From Mesostigma viride (taxonomy: Eukaryota; Streptophyta; Mesostigmatophyceae; Mesostigmatales; Mesostigmataceae): 64,000 nt of DNA. The DNA is taken from positions 420,137 to 484,136 of the forward strand of contig RPFO01000189.1 in NCBI GenBank assembly GCA_009746045.1. Direction: 5' to 3'. Shown in pieces: positions 23,230 through 34,064 of this stretch (positions are counted from its first letter, which is position 1; each line of letters starts with the position of its first letter). The position numbers were made by a program, and so were the translations under genes. The notes beneath the pieces were generated by a model that searched no databases, was not told the DNA's origin, and saw only the letters and a program-made list of their open reading frames with translations.

Positions 23230-24190
23230 CGAGGTTCTGGCATGGCGGGGCAGACACGGAGATAAGGCTAGCGGCAATTATCTATGCAGATAACACTGGT
23301 CACCCCCTTCGAGGACACTGAGCACGTGCATGCAGACATGGCTTGATTGCCTGGCAAATAGTTGAGGCCCGAGTGGTGGGGCTCGAGGTTAGCAAGAAGA
23401 CAGAGGCCCTGGCGGTTGGGCGCACTCAGCCACCGCCCGACCTCTTCCTTCTTGATCAGTGGCTCTCGCGTCCAGTACCGGGACTGCGTCAAGCTGCTGG
23501 ATAGCTTACTCCCCAGCTGCGAGGCCGACGTGGACCATCGTATCTCCCTAGCCTGGGGCGCTTTACGCCAATACACCTGGGGCCCTGTGGCGCAAGCCCT
23601 TGGGCAAGCTAGAGAAACAGAGCTTGGTCCTGGTCCTCCCTGTTCTCACGTATGGGGCCGAGACGTGGACCCTCACAACCGACCCTGTGAAAAAGGACGG
23701 CGCGGTCACCAACATGCTGTGCGGTCCATTTTCCGTGTGGGCTATGCCACACACGTCCGCGAGGAGGACTTGTACCTAGGCATGCCACTCCATCACCAGC
23801 ACCATCAAGCAGCGACGCCCTGCAGCTTGTAGGGCACTTTATAGCCCGCACCAACCAGGTAGTAGACACATCTCGAGGCCCCTAGTCCGCAGAGCTGCGA
23901 CCTGCTCAGCCTGGCAGGCACCTCCTCACGTGGGACAGGCCCAGCCATGCTACAGTAGACGCCGCAAGGCCAGCTGGAATGGAGCAGCTAGTCGAGGACA
24001 CGGGGGGCCTGGGCCTCTCCGTGCTTTTGAAAAAGATGATGGACAAGTTAAGTGGCGGGCTCAGGTAATCGAGGACAACGACCCCCCCCTGTGGGGAAGC
24101 CACATGTTTCGGAAAGCGCGGAAAGCATCAGTGCTAGGCAAGACCCCTAGGGTCTGGCACACTCTAGATAAAAAGGACCAGTAGGATTGT
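23230..24190 (+). pseudogene. LINE reverse transcriptase remnant, fused after ORF1
   Basis: Directly after the ORF1 tail the sequence reads RLAAIIYADNT (near 23265-23297), which matches the RT catalytic block YADD except that the last residue is Asn. Then come LLDSLLPSCEADVDHRISLAWGAL (near 23495-23565) and, in another frame, VLPVLTYGAETWTLT (near 23633-23681), both typical of the post-catalytic region of L1/RTE-like enzymes. The tail WRAQVIEDNDPPLWG lies near 24050-24095. Endonuclease and fingers are missing, so an internal deletion has fused ORF1 to the RT palm. Confidence 0.65.
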
Positions 24191-24237
24191 TGTTAATGTA
24201 ACTAGATGGAATACAGTAGACCGGTAGGATTGCTTGC

Positions 24238-24292
24238 ACCCATCCATCCATCCATCCATCCATCCATCCATCCATCCATCCATCCATCCATC
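24238..24292. repeat. (CATC)n microsatellite
   Basis: About 13 units of CATC follow the LINE remnant and may be its 3' tail. Confidence 0.85.
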
Positions 24293-24379
24293 GGGGTCAA
24301 TGCTCTGTGACTCACCAACGGGAGCACGAGTTTAATCAATCAACTATTGGCACTGGGCGACCCGCGCCCCAGCAACCCC

Positions 24380-24812
24380 CCCCTAGGGGAAATATAGAAG
24401 TAGTATAGCATAGTTAAGGCTTATCTAACTAACGCGGCCCACGCTCATGTGTAGTATGTATGCCAATGATGGGATCCCCACCAGACGATGTTCTATATTA
24501 GCGTAGTTAGCCATCCATGCTTTGCCCATGCAGAGAGGGCTCCACCGTCTCTGCTGAGAGGCCTGCATGCCCTAGCTAGAGTCATTGCTTAGCCATGACC
24601 ATCTTCTATCTTCCATGCACCCGGGCACTCATGACAGGCCTCTTTTGGTATGATACATCGTGGTGGTGCAGGTGCACCTTGTGCGCGCGGCGTCTGGCAG
24701 AGTAGGTGCATCCCAGTTTCATGATACATTCCCCCACCTCCACTGGCTGGTTGTAGCCCAGAATGTATTAAAAACCAGATGCCCCTTCTCAGGGATATGT
24801 ATATGCGTTATA
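24380..24812 (+). mobile_element. LINE 3' UTR, copy 1 of 3
   Basis: This stretch aligns by eye with 31850-32200 (plus) and with the inverse complement of about 32385-32700. Shared blocks include CTTTGCCCATGCAG, CTGCTGAGAGGCC, GGTGCAGGTGCACCT and GATGCCCC-TTCTCAGGG near the end. It has no coding content. Confidence 0.6.
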
Positions 24813-25192
24813 GGCGAATTTGAATGTGGATTTCCCGTTAGTTGTGCATGGCTCCATCACTCCCGTTTTCTAGGCTGACATGAACCGACGGGGGTTCCTG
24901 GATTGAGACACGTTTTTTTCTCCATGCACAGCTGAAAAAACCTGCGCCGAGGTGCGGCACCGGCCGCGGCCTACGGTAGTGATTACTGTCTGCGACACGC
25001 CCGGGGCTGGCTGCATCTACCTGCCGGCCACTTGTGACCAGTGGGCTAGGCAAATTTGAATGCGGATTTCCCGTTAGTTGTGGCTCCATCGCTCCCGTTT
25101 TCTAGGCTGACATGAACTGACGGGCGTTCCTGGATTGAGACACGTTTTTTTCTCCATGCACAGCTGAAAAACCTGCGCCGAGGTGCCGCGGT
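24813..25192. repeat. Two direct repeats of about 145 bp
   Basis: The unit at 24813-24962 (GAATTTGAATG ... CCCGTTAGTTGTG ... GAGACACGTTTTTTTCTCC ... CCTGCGCCGAGG) is repeated at about 25049-25192 with few differences. The copies are separated by about 86 bp. They sit exactly between a LINE 3' UTR and the GC-rich PHD-finger region, so they may be 5' ends of two insertions or a promoter repeat. Confidence 0.75.
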
Positions 25193-26016
25193 GCCGCACG
25201 CGTTGGGGGGCTGCCGCCCCCCAAACCCGCCCCCCGCGTCCGCATCCCGCTCTCCACCCCGCGCTTCGATCCCGTTCCGTTGTTTTACGCACCTCCCCCA
25301 TGCCTCCTTCACGACGCCGCACCTCCCGGGCATGGGCTGCGCTGCCTAGTGGCGCCCCTGGCGCCGCGTCGAGGTCCTTACGCATCGCGGCGCAACTGCA
25401 GGAGATGGGCGACCTGGACGACCGTCGGCGGTCGTGGCACCCCTGTGCCACTCTCGCTTGTGTGCGAGGTCTGCCACAGTGGTGAGGATGCCGCCTGTCT
25501 CCTATATAGTGTGTGATTCGTGCCAATGCGGCTGGCACACGCGCTGCTTGGTCCCGCCCCTCTTCCGGCTGCCTCCCCCGGGTCCTTGGGCGTGAACTCA
25601 TTGCGTGGCCCAGCCTCGGCCGTCCCTCGGCTCCCGACGCGCGGCCGTGTCGACCCCGGGATCCCATTCGGCCCGCGCCCCCTCCCGCAGGGCTCCCCTC
25701 GCTGGACCCTCTCCTGGGCCTTGCGGACCTCGTGGAGGGTTCCACACCGTGCTCCTGCTCTCCCCGCGCCGTCACGTCCGGCCCCTCCGCGGGGTCCCCT
25801 GGCCCTGCCGCGCCTAGCTCTGGGGGTCCACCTCCGGCCAGCACGGCGGTGGCCGACCTGCGTCCTCCTGTGCTTGAGGGGTCCCTGGCGGCCCTCCTTC
25901 CTGAGGCTGTGGGACACCCTGCGGCGACTCCTGTGGTGGGCCCCTGGTCGGCCGGGCTTGGCGGGTCCCACGACTTCTCGGTTTGGCCCCCCACCAACAT
26001 TGCGGGCGTCAGCTAG
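25193..26016 (+). pseudogene. Broken PHD-finger ORF, probably of a LINE
   Basis: Two overlapping frames together give a PHD finger. LVCEVCHSGEDAACLLY (near 25455-25507) is followed, one frame over, by CDSCQCGWHTRCLVPPL and PPPGPW (near 25511-25585). The pattern CX2C...CX2C...HX2C with the LVPPL and W residues is that of PHD zinc fingers, which bind histone tails. A Pro/Ala-rich frame continues to the stop near 26016. PHD fingers are known in ORF1 of CR1-type LINEs, and the setting is LINE debris, so an element origin is more likely than a host gene. At least two frameshifts disrupt it. Confidence 0.5.
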
Positions 26017-26930
26017 CGCGCTCGCGGATCCGGCACGCCACGTTCTCTTGGCTGTATTGCCCCTTGCTGTTGGACGCTGTCGGCTTGCACGCGGTGTTTC
26101 CTACGCTCATCCCACGGCCCCCTGAATTTAGTGCCCCTTGTGGTTCGTGTCCGGCACATGCTGCAGGCAGCCTCCCCCCCTGTCCTGGCATCCACGCTCT
26201 GGGGGTTTATCCTCGAGGACTATACCATGCCGGCGGCCGCCTGCCTTGCCGGCACCTGCCTTGGCACCAGCCCGCGGTGCGCCAATGATGCATCCGCGGT
26301 GCGCCATGGCTCCCGTGAATCTCGACGCTCAAGTGGCGCAGGCGGTGACCAGTGCTCTTTGCTACAGCTAGGGCTTGCCGTGCAGGCCCAGCAGGCCGCC
26401 CGTGCGACATATCTCGCTGGGGGGTCCACCGACCACGCCTTGCTCGATCGCCCTCAGCTCAGTGCACACGTTTCTTGCGTCTGCCGGGCCCGGCTCGGCC
26501 GGCCTTGGTGCGCAGGCCCACGGGCACTTGACTACGGCGGTCACCCCAGCGCAATTAAGCCGCCCGCCTGCGCGTTGACTTCGGGGCTCCTGCCACCGTG
26601 CACGCCGGCGACCTGGTTTTGTACGATGCGGGCCGGGGGGGCATGTTCTTGAGCTGCGCGCGGGTGCGGCCGTGCCCGCCATCTTGCACGATGTGCTCGA
26701 GCTTGCGGGCATCCCCCATCTCTGGCACCCTGCTGGTCCGCGCCGCCGTCTTCTCTCCGCCGATGAGATCATTGCATTACCGAAAGCCAAGCCTTGACCC
26801 CCAAGACGTCCGGCTTTCAAGTTGGAGTGTACCCCCGCGGCATCTAGCAATGCCGACTAGTTTCAAGTGCGCACCAGTCAAAGTAGTTACCCTTCGCACA
26901 AACTCCAGCCACACATTTTCGTAACCGCCC
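26017..26930 (+). other. GC-rich continuation, unrecognised open frames
   Basis: Frames at 26131-26652 and 26598-26924 continue the base composition of the PHD-finger segment but resemble no family I recognise. They are probably the remainder of the same decayed element. Confidence 0.3.
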
Positions 26931-28128
26931 TTTTGGCACCGCAGGAACTATTCTGTCTGATTCGGCCAGATTTCATCCAAGGAATCGGAAAGGAAAAACG
27001 GTGGAATCAGAAAAGGAAAACGGTGGAATCATTTTCAGCCTGAACTAGTACAACACTATCGTCCGTTCAAGTCCGGCCTCACGGCCCATGCGACGCCATG
27101 TCGACCCGCCCATGCTTAGCCTTTTTTGCGCTAGACTAAAGAAAAATGGTCCCGTTCTTGCCTAAGCAAAAAAATGCACCTCAGCACCTGCTAGCCATGG
27201 TAAATTTGCTAGCGATGGCAGTCTGGGAAACTTACTAACCAAACGGCAAATCAATCCAATCTCACGTTCAAAATGCCGCTTCCGTAGACATGTGTCGACT
27301 ACTTTGTTTATGCGTGTGATTCAAACAAGCCAATTGTGAATTCCAGATTAGGAGTTAAGGTTTATGGCTGGCAGGACTGATATATTGCATGACGACACAC
27401 CCTTTTTTGGCTTGAGACAGAAAGCTGTATATAAATTTCTTACATGAGATGTTTGTCATGTTCATTTTGATTTTAACGCACAGCCCCCCATTCAGCATGT
27501 CGAATGGCATGCGCATGTGCTGGCCGGCAGCCACTGCCATGTCGCCGGATCAGACTGGCGTACAAACCACACAATCTTCTTGTTCACGCATGCTAACCAC
27601 AACCATCGGTAAGCCGACGTTGTGCAGGAATTTTTTTTCATATGCCTTGGTTTAATAGTGGACGCTGCATCCCTGATTCGGCCGTGAAGCTTGTTGTCAG
27701 CTAGACGTTAGCAGCTGAGTGCCGGGCCGCCCTATGTGGAATAACTTTCACATTGTCCATCGGCATTAACAGTTGAAAATTCCCTCCGATCGACCATGCC
27801 ATAACAGGAAAATGCCATCATCTGTTGCAGTCCAGGCTTATATTTGCCACGATGTGGTGTGTGCCAGTTGTGCCACCTGTAATTTACATTACTAGGCTTG
27901 GTGTTCCTAGGGATTCCATTCATGGTGTTCCACTTAGTAGCCATACCAGCATGCCTTGCAGTTTTCACAATAGATAGCCTGCAGGCCATATCAAACCCAA
28001 CTCCCAAGTTGTCCAGTAATGCATGTGGTACCAATGAACCTTACCTTGTACAGTAAAATAAGTTATGATATTGGTTGATGTTGTGCGCCCGTGCTTTCAA
28101 TTTGTTTCATAATCCATGTGCCGTTCAG
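26931..28128. other. Intergenic, no recognisable gene
   Basis: Moderate-GC stretch with only short open frames and no repeats that I can pair with other parts of the window. Confidence 0.5.
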
Positions 28129-28262
28129 GCATGCACGTGTGAAACATCCAGGTATGCCTGTCATCTTCCCCCCCCCGTATGATTCAATATCTCAGAGCCC
28201 AGATTGTTGTGGCACTGCGATAATGCATTATATAGCGTTGAAGAAAATGTGGGGCAGGTATT
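28129..28262. repeat. Direct repeat flanking the simple-sequence tract, left copy
   Basis: It begins GCATGCACGTGT and includes GATTGTTGTGGCACTGC and GAAGAAAA. The right copy at 29250-29383 has the same order with scattered differences. Confidence 0.7.
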
Positions 28263-28432
28263 TGTGCAATTAACGTGCCATACGAACATTCCGGACGGTA
28301 CATTCCGGTGATGTCGGGCAGTTGGGGGGTTCGCTTGGTCCCTTGGTTGCTTCCTCGCTTGGCTGCCACTGCGGGGGTGTAAGGACAGGTGCTCAAATGG
28401 AGAGACACTAGACGTGCATGCATGTTTGATGG

Positions 28433-29029
28433 ATGGGTGGGTGGGTGGGTGGGTGGGTGGGTGGGTGGGTGGGTGGGTGGGTGGGTGGGTGGGTGGGTGG
28501 GTGGGTGGTGGGTGGGTGGGTGGGTGGGTGGGTGGGTGGGTGGGTGGGTGGGTGGGTGGGTGGGTGGGTGGGTGGGTGGGTGGGTGGGTGGGTGGGTGGG
28601 TGGGTGGGTGGGTGCAGGTGGGTGGGTGGGTGCAGGTGGGTGGGTGGGTGCAGGTGGGTGGGTGGGTGGGTGGGTGGGTGGGTGGGTGGGTGGGCGGGCG
28701 GGCGGGGGGGGGGGGGGTGGGTGGGTGGGTGGGTGGGTGCAGGTGGGTGGGTGGGTGCAGGTGGGTGGGTGGGTGCAGGTGGGTGGGTGGGTGGGTGGGT
28801 GGGTGGGTGGGTGGGTGGGTGGGTGGGTGGGTGGGTGGGCGGGCGGGTGGGTGGGTGGGTGGGTGGGTGGGTGGGTGGGGTGGGTGGGTGGGTGGGTGGG
28901 TGGGTGGGTGGGTGGGTGGGTGGTGGGTGGGTGGGTGGGTGGGTGGGTGGGTGGGTGGGTGGGTGGGTGGGTGGGTGGGTGGGTGGGTGGGTGGGTGGGT
29001 GGGTGGGTGGGTGGGTGGGTGGGTGGGTG

Positions 29030-29030
<1 letters not shown>
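28433..29030 (+). repeat. (GGGT)n tract, about 600 bp
   Basis: An almost uninterrupted run of GGGT units, broken by GCAGGTGGGTGGGT variants and one G13 run near 28696. Runs of three G separated by single T are very favourable for parallel G-quadruplexes on this strand. Both strands read as long open frames (WVGG or PTHP repeats), which I regard as artefacts. Confidence 0.95.

Positions 29031-29112
<82 letters not shown>
29031..29112 (+). repeat. (GA)n microsatellite
   Basis: About 38 GA units directly abut the GGGT tract. This polypurine run could form H-DNA. Confidence 0.95.
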
Positions 29113-29114
<2 letters not shown>

Positions 29115-29249
29115 AGAGACATGTGTGTGTGTCTGGCTGTCTGGGTGGGTGGGTGTGCGTGCTTGGGTGCGTGGGACAGTGTGGATGTGGGTGTGCTTGC
29201 TTGCGTGCATGGGTGCGTGAGGGAGGGAGTGGCTGGGTGAGCGAGTCAA

Positions 29250-29383
29250 GCATGCACGTGTCAAACAGCCAGGTAGAATTGTCATCCTTTCCCCCCATCA
29301 TGACAAATCATTGGAATGGATTGTTGTGGCACTGCCATCATGCACTACAGCGCTGAAGAAAACGACGATGGGCAAATATATGT
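29250..29383. repeat. Direct repeat flanking the simple-sequence tract, right copy
   Basis: This is the imperfect second copy of 28129-28262. Confidence 0.7.
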
Positions 29384-29685
29384 GAAAGCGACACAACATA
29401 GCCCATGCATGGCGGTGGCTGCTATCAACAAGCAGCTCTTGCCTCCATGCACAGTCAAACACCTGCATCTTCTTCAATGCAGATTATTGACATCTCTTTT
29501 GTATATTATGTACAGATTATTTGCATTTGTAATATTATTTGTATACCACTGCAGTTTGCAACATGTAACCAGTGTTGCTAGTAATCTGGTAATGTGAGCC
29601 GTGTTGATATCAAAGTGCTGCGATGCAAGTCATACATCAGAACTAAAGCGGCAACACTGGCTACGGACACAAAGAGTCATACACA

Positions 29686-29716
<31 letters not shown>

Positions 29717-30561
29717 CGTGCTTCGTGCATCGCGACCCAGGGCCTGACAAGCTGCGGCCGAGACCAATGCCGAACACACCCATGCTCAGAGCACATTGCG
29801 GATGCCAGGCACACCGCGTTTGCCATGGAACACATGGGTAGACGCTTCGTAAACGTGACAACGAATGACCCGCTGAGATCCCCACACTTGCGCACGGGAA
29901 AGGCGGCACACTTACGTTTCATAGATTAGCCGGGGCGAGATAGTAGCTCGTTTGCCTAGCCGTCATTAAGCCTATAGGCGTTCCAAGAAACGCATGAAAT
30001 TTCTCTACCACTACCGGTGGCGCACTATCGGTCTATGATCGCAGAAACTTCTCTTGAAGGGGCCTTACACTGTCGTGCATGTAACCACGGAGCTTGAATG
30101 GTGGCATGACAACGAAAGAAAGTTTTCCTTAAGCCCGACCTCCCCTCCCGCATTCCACTGGTGATATTACAGCTGTTATAACTCCTGGAGCTAAAAACAT
30201 GCGGAAAACATGCTGGGCGAGTCCTGTCAAAATTAAAAACCAACAGACTTGATTGACAGCGCCGTTTAAACGACAGCAAGAGCTTCCATGCCACCGAACA
30301 CTGCCCGAGGTTGGTCTAATTTAAAGACTAAGCCTGCCGTCTCAGAAAAAAATGTTCTATGCTCGGAGTCCACGGAATCAGGAAGTCGGCCCGCAGGTGC
30401 CGTACAGATCCGGTAGTGACTCGTGAAGTGAAAGATTTGGGCAGATTTGGGCAGATCGGGTTTGGTCAATCCGGTCCTGGATCAGACCGTACGCTGAAAT
30501 TTGCGCGCCGTCCGTTGTACTTGAATTTTCAAGGGAAACGAATGTTGCCTCTTTCGGTATA
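29384..30561. other. Intergenic with (AC)n
   Basis: A dinucleotide AC repeat lies at about 29683-29716. No gene is recognisable. Confidence 0.5.
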
Positions 30562-31065
30562 ATGCAATGCGCCTGGTCTCTGCCGAGCTGGGAGCTGGGG
30601 TGGGACGCGGCGCCCGCCCACTACAGGCCGGCCCACTGGGTGGATGCATATATGCATGTCACTGCCAGCGGCCCCTCCTGCCCCATCTGCTTGGACCTGC
30701 ATCGCCCTGGTGACAGTCTCTGCCGCCTCCCTGCGTGCGGCCACGTCTTCCATCAAGCTTGCATCGCCACGAGCCTGCACGCGACCTCCGCCACCTGCCC
30801 CCTTTGCCGGGCCGCGGTCCTGGCCCAATTGCCTCCTGGCGTTCTCCCGCTGGGGCCCTCGCCTGTGTCCGTGCGCCGCCAGTCCCGCACGCGCCTGCCC
30901 CGACACCTGCCTCCCCTGTGCGTGGTCGTGGGTCGCGCGCCGGCTTGGCTGCCTCCTCCAGCGCCCCCCTCCCGGCCGTGGGGGCCGTCCCCGGGCCGGT
31001 CTTGTCAGTCCTCGGCTGCCGCGAGCCCTGCTGACCGCCCGGCGGCCGGCCCTGCCCTGGGTTAA
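30562..31065 (+). pseudogene. RING-H2 finger ORF, LINE-associated
   Basis: This 167-residue frame has a complete RING-H2 finger at residues 40-82 (30679-30807): CPIC, then CGHVFHQAC, then CPLC. The spacing is C-X2-C, C-X-H-X2-H-X2-C, C-X2-C, the type found in E3 ubiquitin ligases. The rest is a Pro-rich linker. In another frame (to about 31280) follows a C2H2-like finger (CGARLPNRNSLLVHIRASH), and then a LINE 3' UTR begins near 31530. The RING and finger modules may therefore be the N-terminal part of a LINE protein cut off from its RT. A captured host RING gene is the alternative. Confidence 0.5.
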
Positions 31066-31555
31066 TTCCGCTGCAGCTGTCGTTCCTCTGGCTGAGGGTG
31101 CTCCCGACCCCTCCCCCTCTAGTCGACCCGGGGCGGCCCGACCGGGTGGGCGGACCCCCTCAGATGGCTTCCATTATTGTCAAGTCGATGGTCCCCTTGG
31201 TGACCCGTGTGGGGCGCGCCTGCCCAACCGGAATTCATTGCTGGTGCACATTCGGGCTTCCCACCCCGGCACATCACGGAGGCAGCCATGCGCGCCATGG
31301 ACTGCTACCGCTGCCCGGCAGCCCATATTGCCAGCGGATTTTTTCGATCCACGGGCGGTACCAGCATGAGCGGCAGTGCCGCCGCCAAACCCCCCAGAAC
31401 GGCCTGCCCGGCGGCCCGGCCGGCGGCCGCACCGGCCTCCCGGTCAGGGGCGGCCCCTCGGTCAGCCCCCGCCCCTCCTCCGGCATCGCAGGGTACGAGC
31501 GATCCTGAGGATCGACCTCTCGGTTTTTATAATGGGGATGGTGGGCATGTGCTAC
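31066..31555 (+). pseudogene. C2H2-like zinc-finger remnant downstream of the RING ORF
   Basis: The frame at 31140-31270 reads FHYCQVDG...CGARLPNRNSLLVHIRASHPG, a C2H2-like finger. A possible second finger (YCQRIFSIHGRYQHERQC) lies near 31315-31370 in a shifted frame. N-terminal C2H2 fingers are usual in R2-type LINEs. Frames are broken. Confidence 0.35.
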
Positions 31556-32311
31556 CCTAGACGTGACGGGCTCACATCCGGGCAGCCTCCTGGTTTGTCT
31601 GTAATATGGAGGCAGATGGTACTCAAGGATAGATGGCAAGTAGTGATGAAGAAGACCTGACCCCCAAGTCTGTGGGGGCTCCGCGTGTGACCATGCAAGT
31701 ATGGCATTCATATCGATTCGGGCCGTGGTGCCCGCAACCCTGTAACTATAGGACCTCTAGATAGCTTACATCATCCACCATTCCACCCCAGCCACCCCAG
31801 CCTATAGGGAATATATAGCAGTAGTGTAGACTAGAAAGCTTAGTGACGTGGCCATGTATGCCTACGTGATGGGCCCACACCCGCCCTTGCAATAGCCGTA
31901 GCAATGTAGAGTCATGCTTTGCCCATGCAGGGAGTTACTCCCTGCTGAGAGGCCATGTGTACCCTAGCTATAGCCTAGCCACATACCTTCCACCCCATAT
32001 GTCATGCAGGCCTTCTAGGCCCTCTCCTCAAGCCCCCCCTGGGTGCCTGTGCTTGTTTAGGAGGCATGAACCATCATGGAGGTGCAGGTGCACCTAGTGC
32101 ACCCAGAGCAGGTGATAGTTGTACATCCTACACCTGCAGGTTGTCGCCCTGATTGTATTACAAACCCATAGATGCCCCTTTCTCAGGGCTATGTGTTACA
32201 TATGCTCCCCACGGAGCTATGATTTTAATTAATTAATTAATCCACCATTCCATCCCATGTTCCCCTCCCATGCACTGAGGACTTATGCTCATCACGTGAC
32301 GCAGTCACGTG
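31530..32311 (+). mobile_element. LINE 3' UTR, copy 2 of 3, plus strand
   Basis: Homologous to 24380-24812 and, in inverse orientation, to 33080-32340. It ends with the palindrome CACGTGAC-GCA-GTCACGTG (32293-32311) followed by an AT-rich tail. No RT precedes it. Confidence 0.6.
32293..32311. repeat. CACGTG palindrome at LINE 3' end
   Basis: Eight-base arms around GCA. The right half with GACGCA is shared with 5418-5431 and, on the minus strand, with about 32565-32575. Confidence 0.7.
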
Positions 32312-32339
32312 TCTAAAATTAAATTAATTAATTAAATTA

Positions 32340-33100
32340 AGAATGAATTAATCTCCGTTAATTGGGAGTACATGTAGCACATATACCCCTGAGAAGGGGC
32401 ATATGGCTTTCAATACACTCTTGGCTACTTCAGGACTGCAAGGGTAGGGTGCAAACTACTCCTGCTTTGGGTGCACAAAGTGCACCTGCATCACTATGTA
32501 TTCAGCAGATAAGGTGCAGGCATAGGGTGGAAGATTAATTAATTCATTATTAATAATAGACACGTGACTGCATAGGGTGGAAGATGATCATGGCTAATTC
32601 ATCGCTATAGGGCATGGCGTCTTAGCAGAAAGTAGCTCTCTGCATTGGCAAAGCTAGCTAGGCTGAATATTAACATCAATAAATATTATCATCCGTGAGG
32701 AGTCCCATCATAGGCGCACATGCGCAGATGTCTCGGCTCTATGTGTACAACTGCATGGCAACTGCAATAAATCAATTTACAAGAGACTGCGTCTGACACG
32801 TGAGCAGAAGCCCTCAGTGGGATGGAATGGATTATCGGCTAGCTATCTAGTTAATTGAATCCTAGCCATCTAGCTAAAGGGGTGTGGGCATCACGGCCCA
32901 AATCGCTATGAATGCCAAACTGGGTCACATGCCGGAGCCCCCTCTGACGAGGGGGTGGTCTCCATCATCACTACCTGCCACCTATCCTTGCGAGCCATCT
33001 GGCAGCCTCCATGTTACAGACAAACCAGGAGGCTACCTGGGCATGAGCCCGTCCCGTCAAGCCTGGGTAGCACATGTCCATGCCTAGCCTATCACGTAAA
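32340..33100 (-). mobile_element. LINE 3' UTR, copy 3 of 3, minus strand
   Basis: This inverse copy of 31530-32210 shares GCCTCCTGGTTTGTCTGTAA and GAGAAGGGGC. It belongs to the minus-strand LINE whose RT tail lies at 33353-34064. Copies 2 and 3 meet tail to tail around 32310-32390. Confidence 0.6.
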
Positions 33101-33352
33101 GTCCGGACAGATGACGGCCCGGCCTGGTGCACGCCATGTCAAGGACGAAGCGCCCGGGCTGTGCGCGGGCTTGGTGCCAGTTAGTCTATCTCAGGTGTCT
33201 GTATGTACCTGTTCTGTGCGGGCCAGGTGCCCGGCTAGGGCCAGGCGCCTAGCTGTGCCAACTAAGAATGCGGGAAAGATATCCAGACATAGTTGTCGCA
33301 CTTCATATGGTAAATCAGCGTACAAATCCTCGTTGCTAATGTGCAAACCGAA

Positions 33353-34064
33353 CTAGGCAATATCAGTAAGTGCCTTGGCAGCGCAGCATCTTGGTGACGT
33401 TGCCGTCAAGTCGTTTCTCTGCAGCTCCTGCGTCAGCGTCCACGTCTCGGTGCCGCAGGTCAACATGATTGTCAGAATGACAACCTTGAACAGGTGACGC
33501 TTGACGATCGATCCGGGGTAGGGAGGGGCTGCATGCTCCACATGCAGCGGTGGTGGTCATGGAGCTGCGCGCCCACGCCATGCCTATCCATGTCGTCATG
33601 TCGTCCTCGCTCGCAGTCGGGAAGCCAACTGCCAAGCAGCTGCATGGAAGCGGCCTGAAGAAGGGTAATTTACCTCGGTGTCGTCTAAGAGGCGGAGTGG
33701 GGGACGGTGCCCGGCCCGCAGACTAGCTGAGGGCCATGGCCTCCGTTTTGGGGCTGATTTCTAAAGTCTAAACCGACAACACGAGACTCGTGCGCCAGGC
33801 GTTCAGCCAGAGTTGGGCAGACTCCGGCTTCCGGCCAAAGAGCGTGATGTTGTCGGCGAGTAAAAAGATTCTGCTGGTTGGTCGGCCCCCCTTTCCCAAG
33901 CTCGTTCTTGATCACTACATAAGCCATGTGCGCAGCAAGCAAGCAGAGCAAAGCGAACACGTGCCTGGCGCATGCATATAACGTAATATCCACTACAATG
34001 ATGAACAGGTACGGTGACAGGACGCAACCCTGCCAGATGCCGATCTCACAGTGAACATGGCGGG
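33353..34064 (-). pseudogene. LINE reverse transcriptase fragment, cut by the chromovirus
   Basis: Minus-strand blocks in order are motif B GIWQGCVLSPYLFIIVVD (near 34010-34060), LLADNITLFGRKPESAQLWL in another frame (near 33805-33870; equivalent to YADD with Asn last), and TCGTETWTLT (near 33430-33480). These are L1/RTE-type RT motifs in the correct order with several frameshifts. Upstream sequence is missing because the LTR of the gypsy element begins at 34065. Confidence 0.75.

Noticed and set aside
25074-26000. 308-codon minus-strand frame
   Set aside because: It overlaps the PHD-finger frames, has a biased Gly/Arg composition typical of an antisense shadow in GC-rich DNA, and shows no motif.
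28433-29030. CRISPR-like or telomeric array
   Set aside because: The units are 4 bp without spacers, and GGGT is not a known telomere unit of plants or algae.
28161-29356. Long open frames of PTHP, WVGG and SLSLSL repeats on both strands
   Set aside because: They are translations of the (GGGT)n and (GA)n tracts in every frame; there is no sign of a gene.
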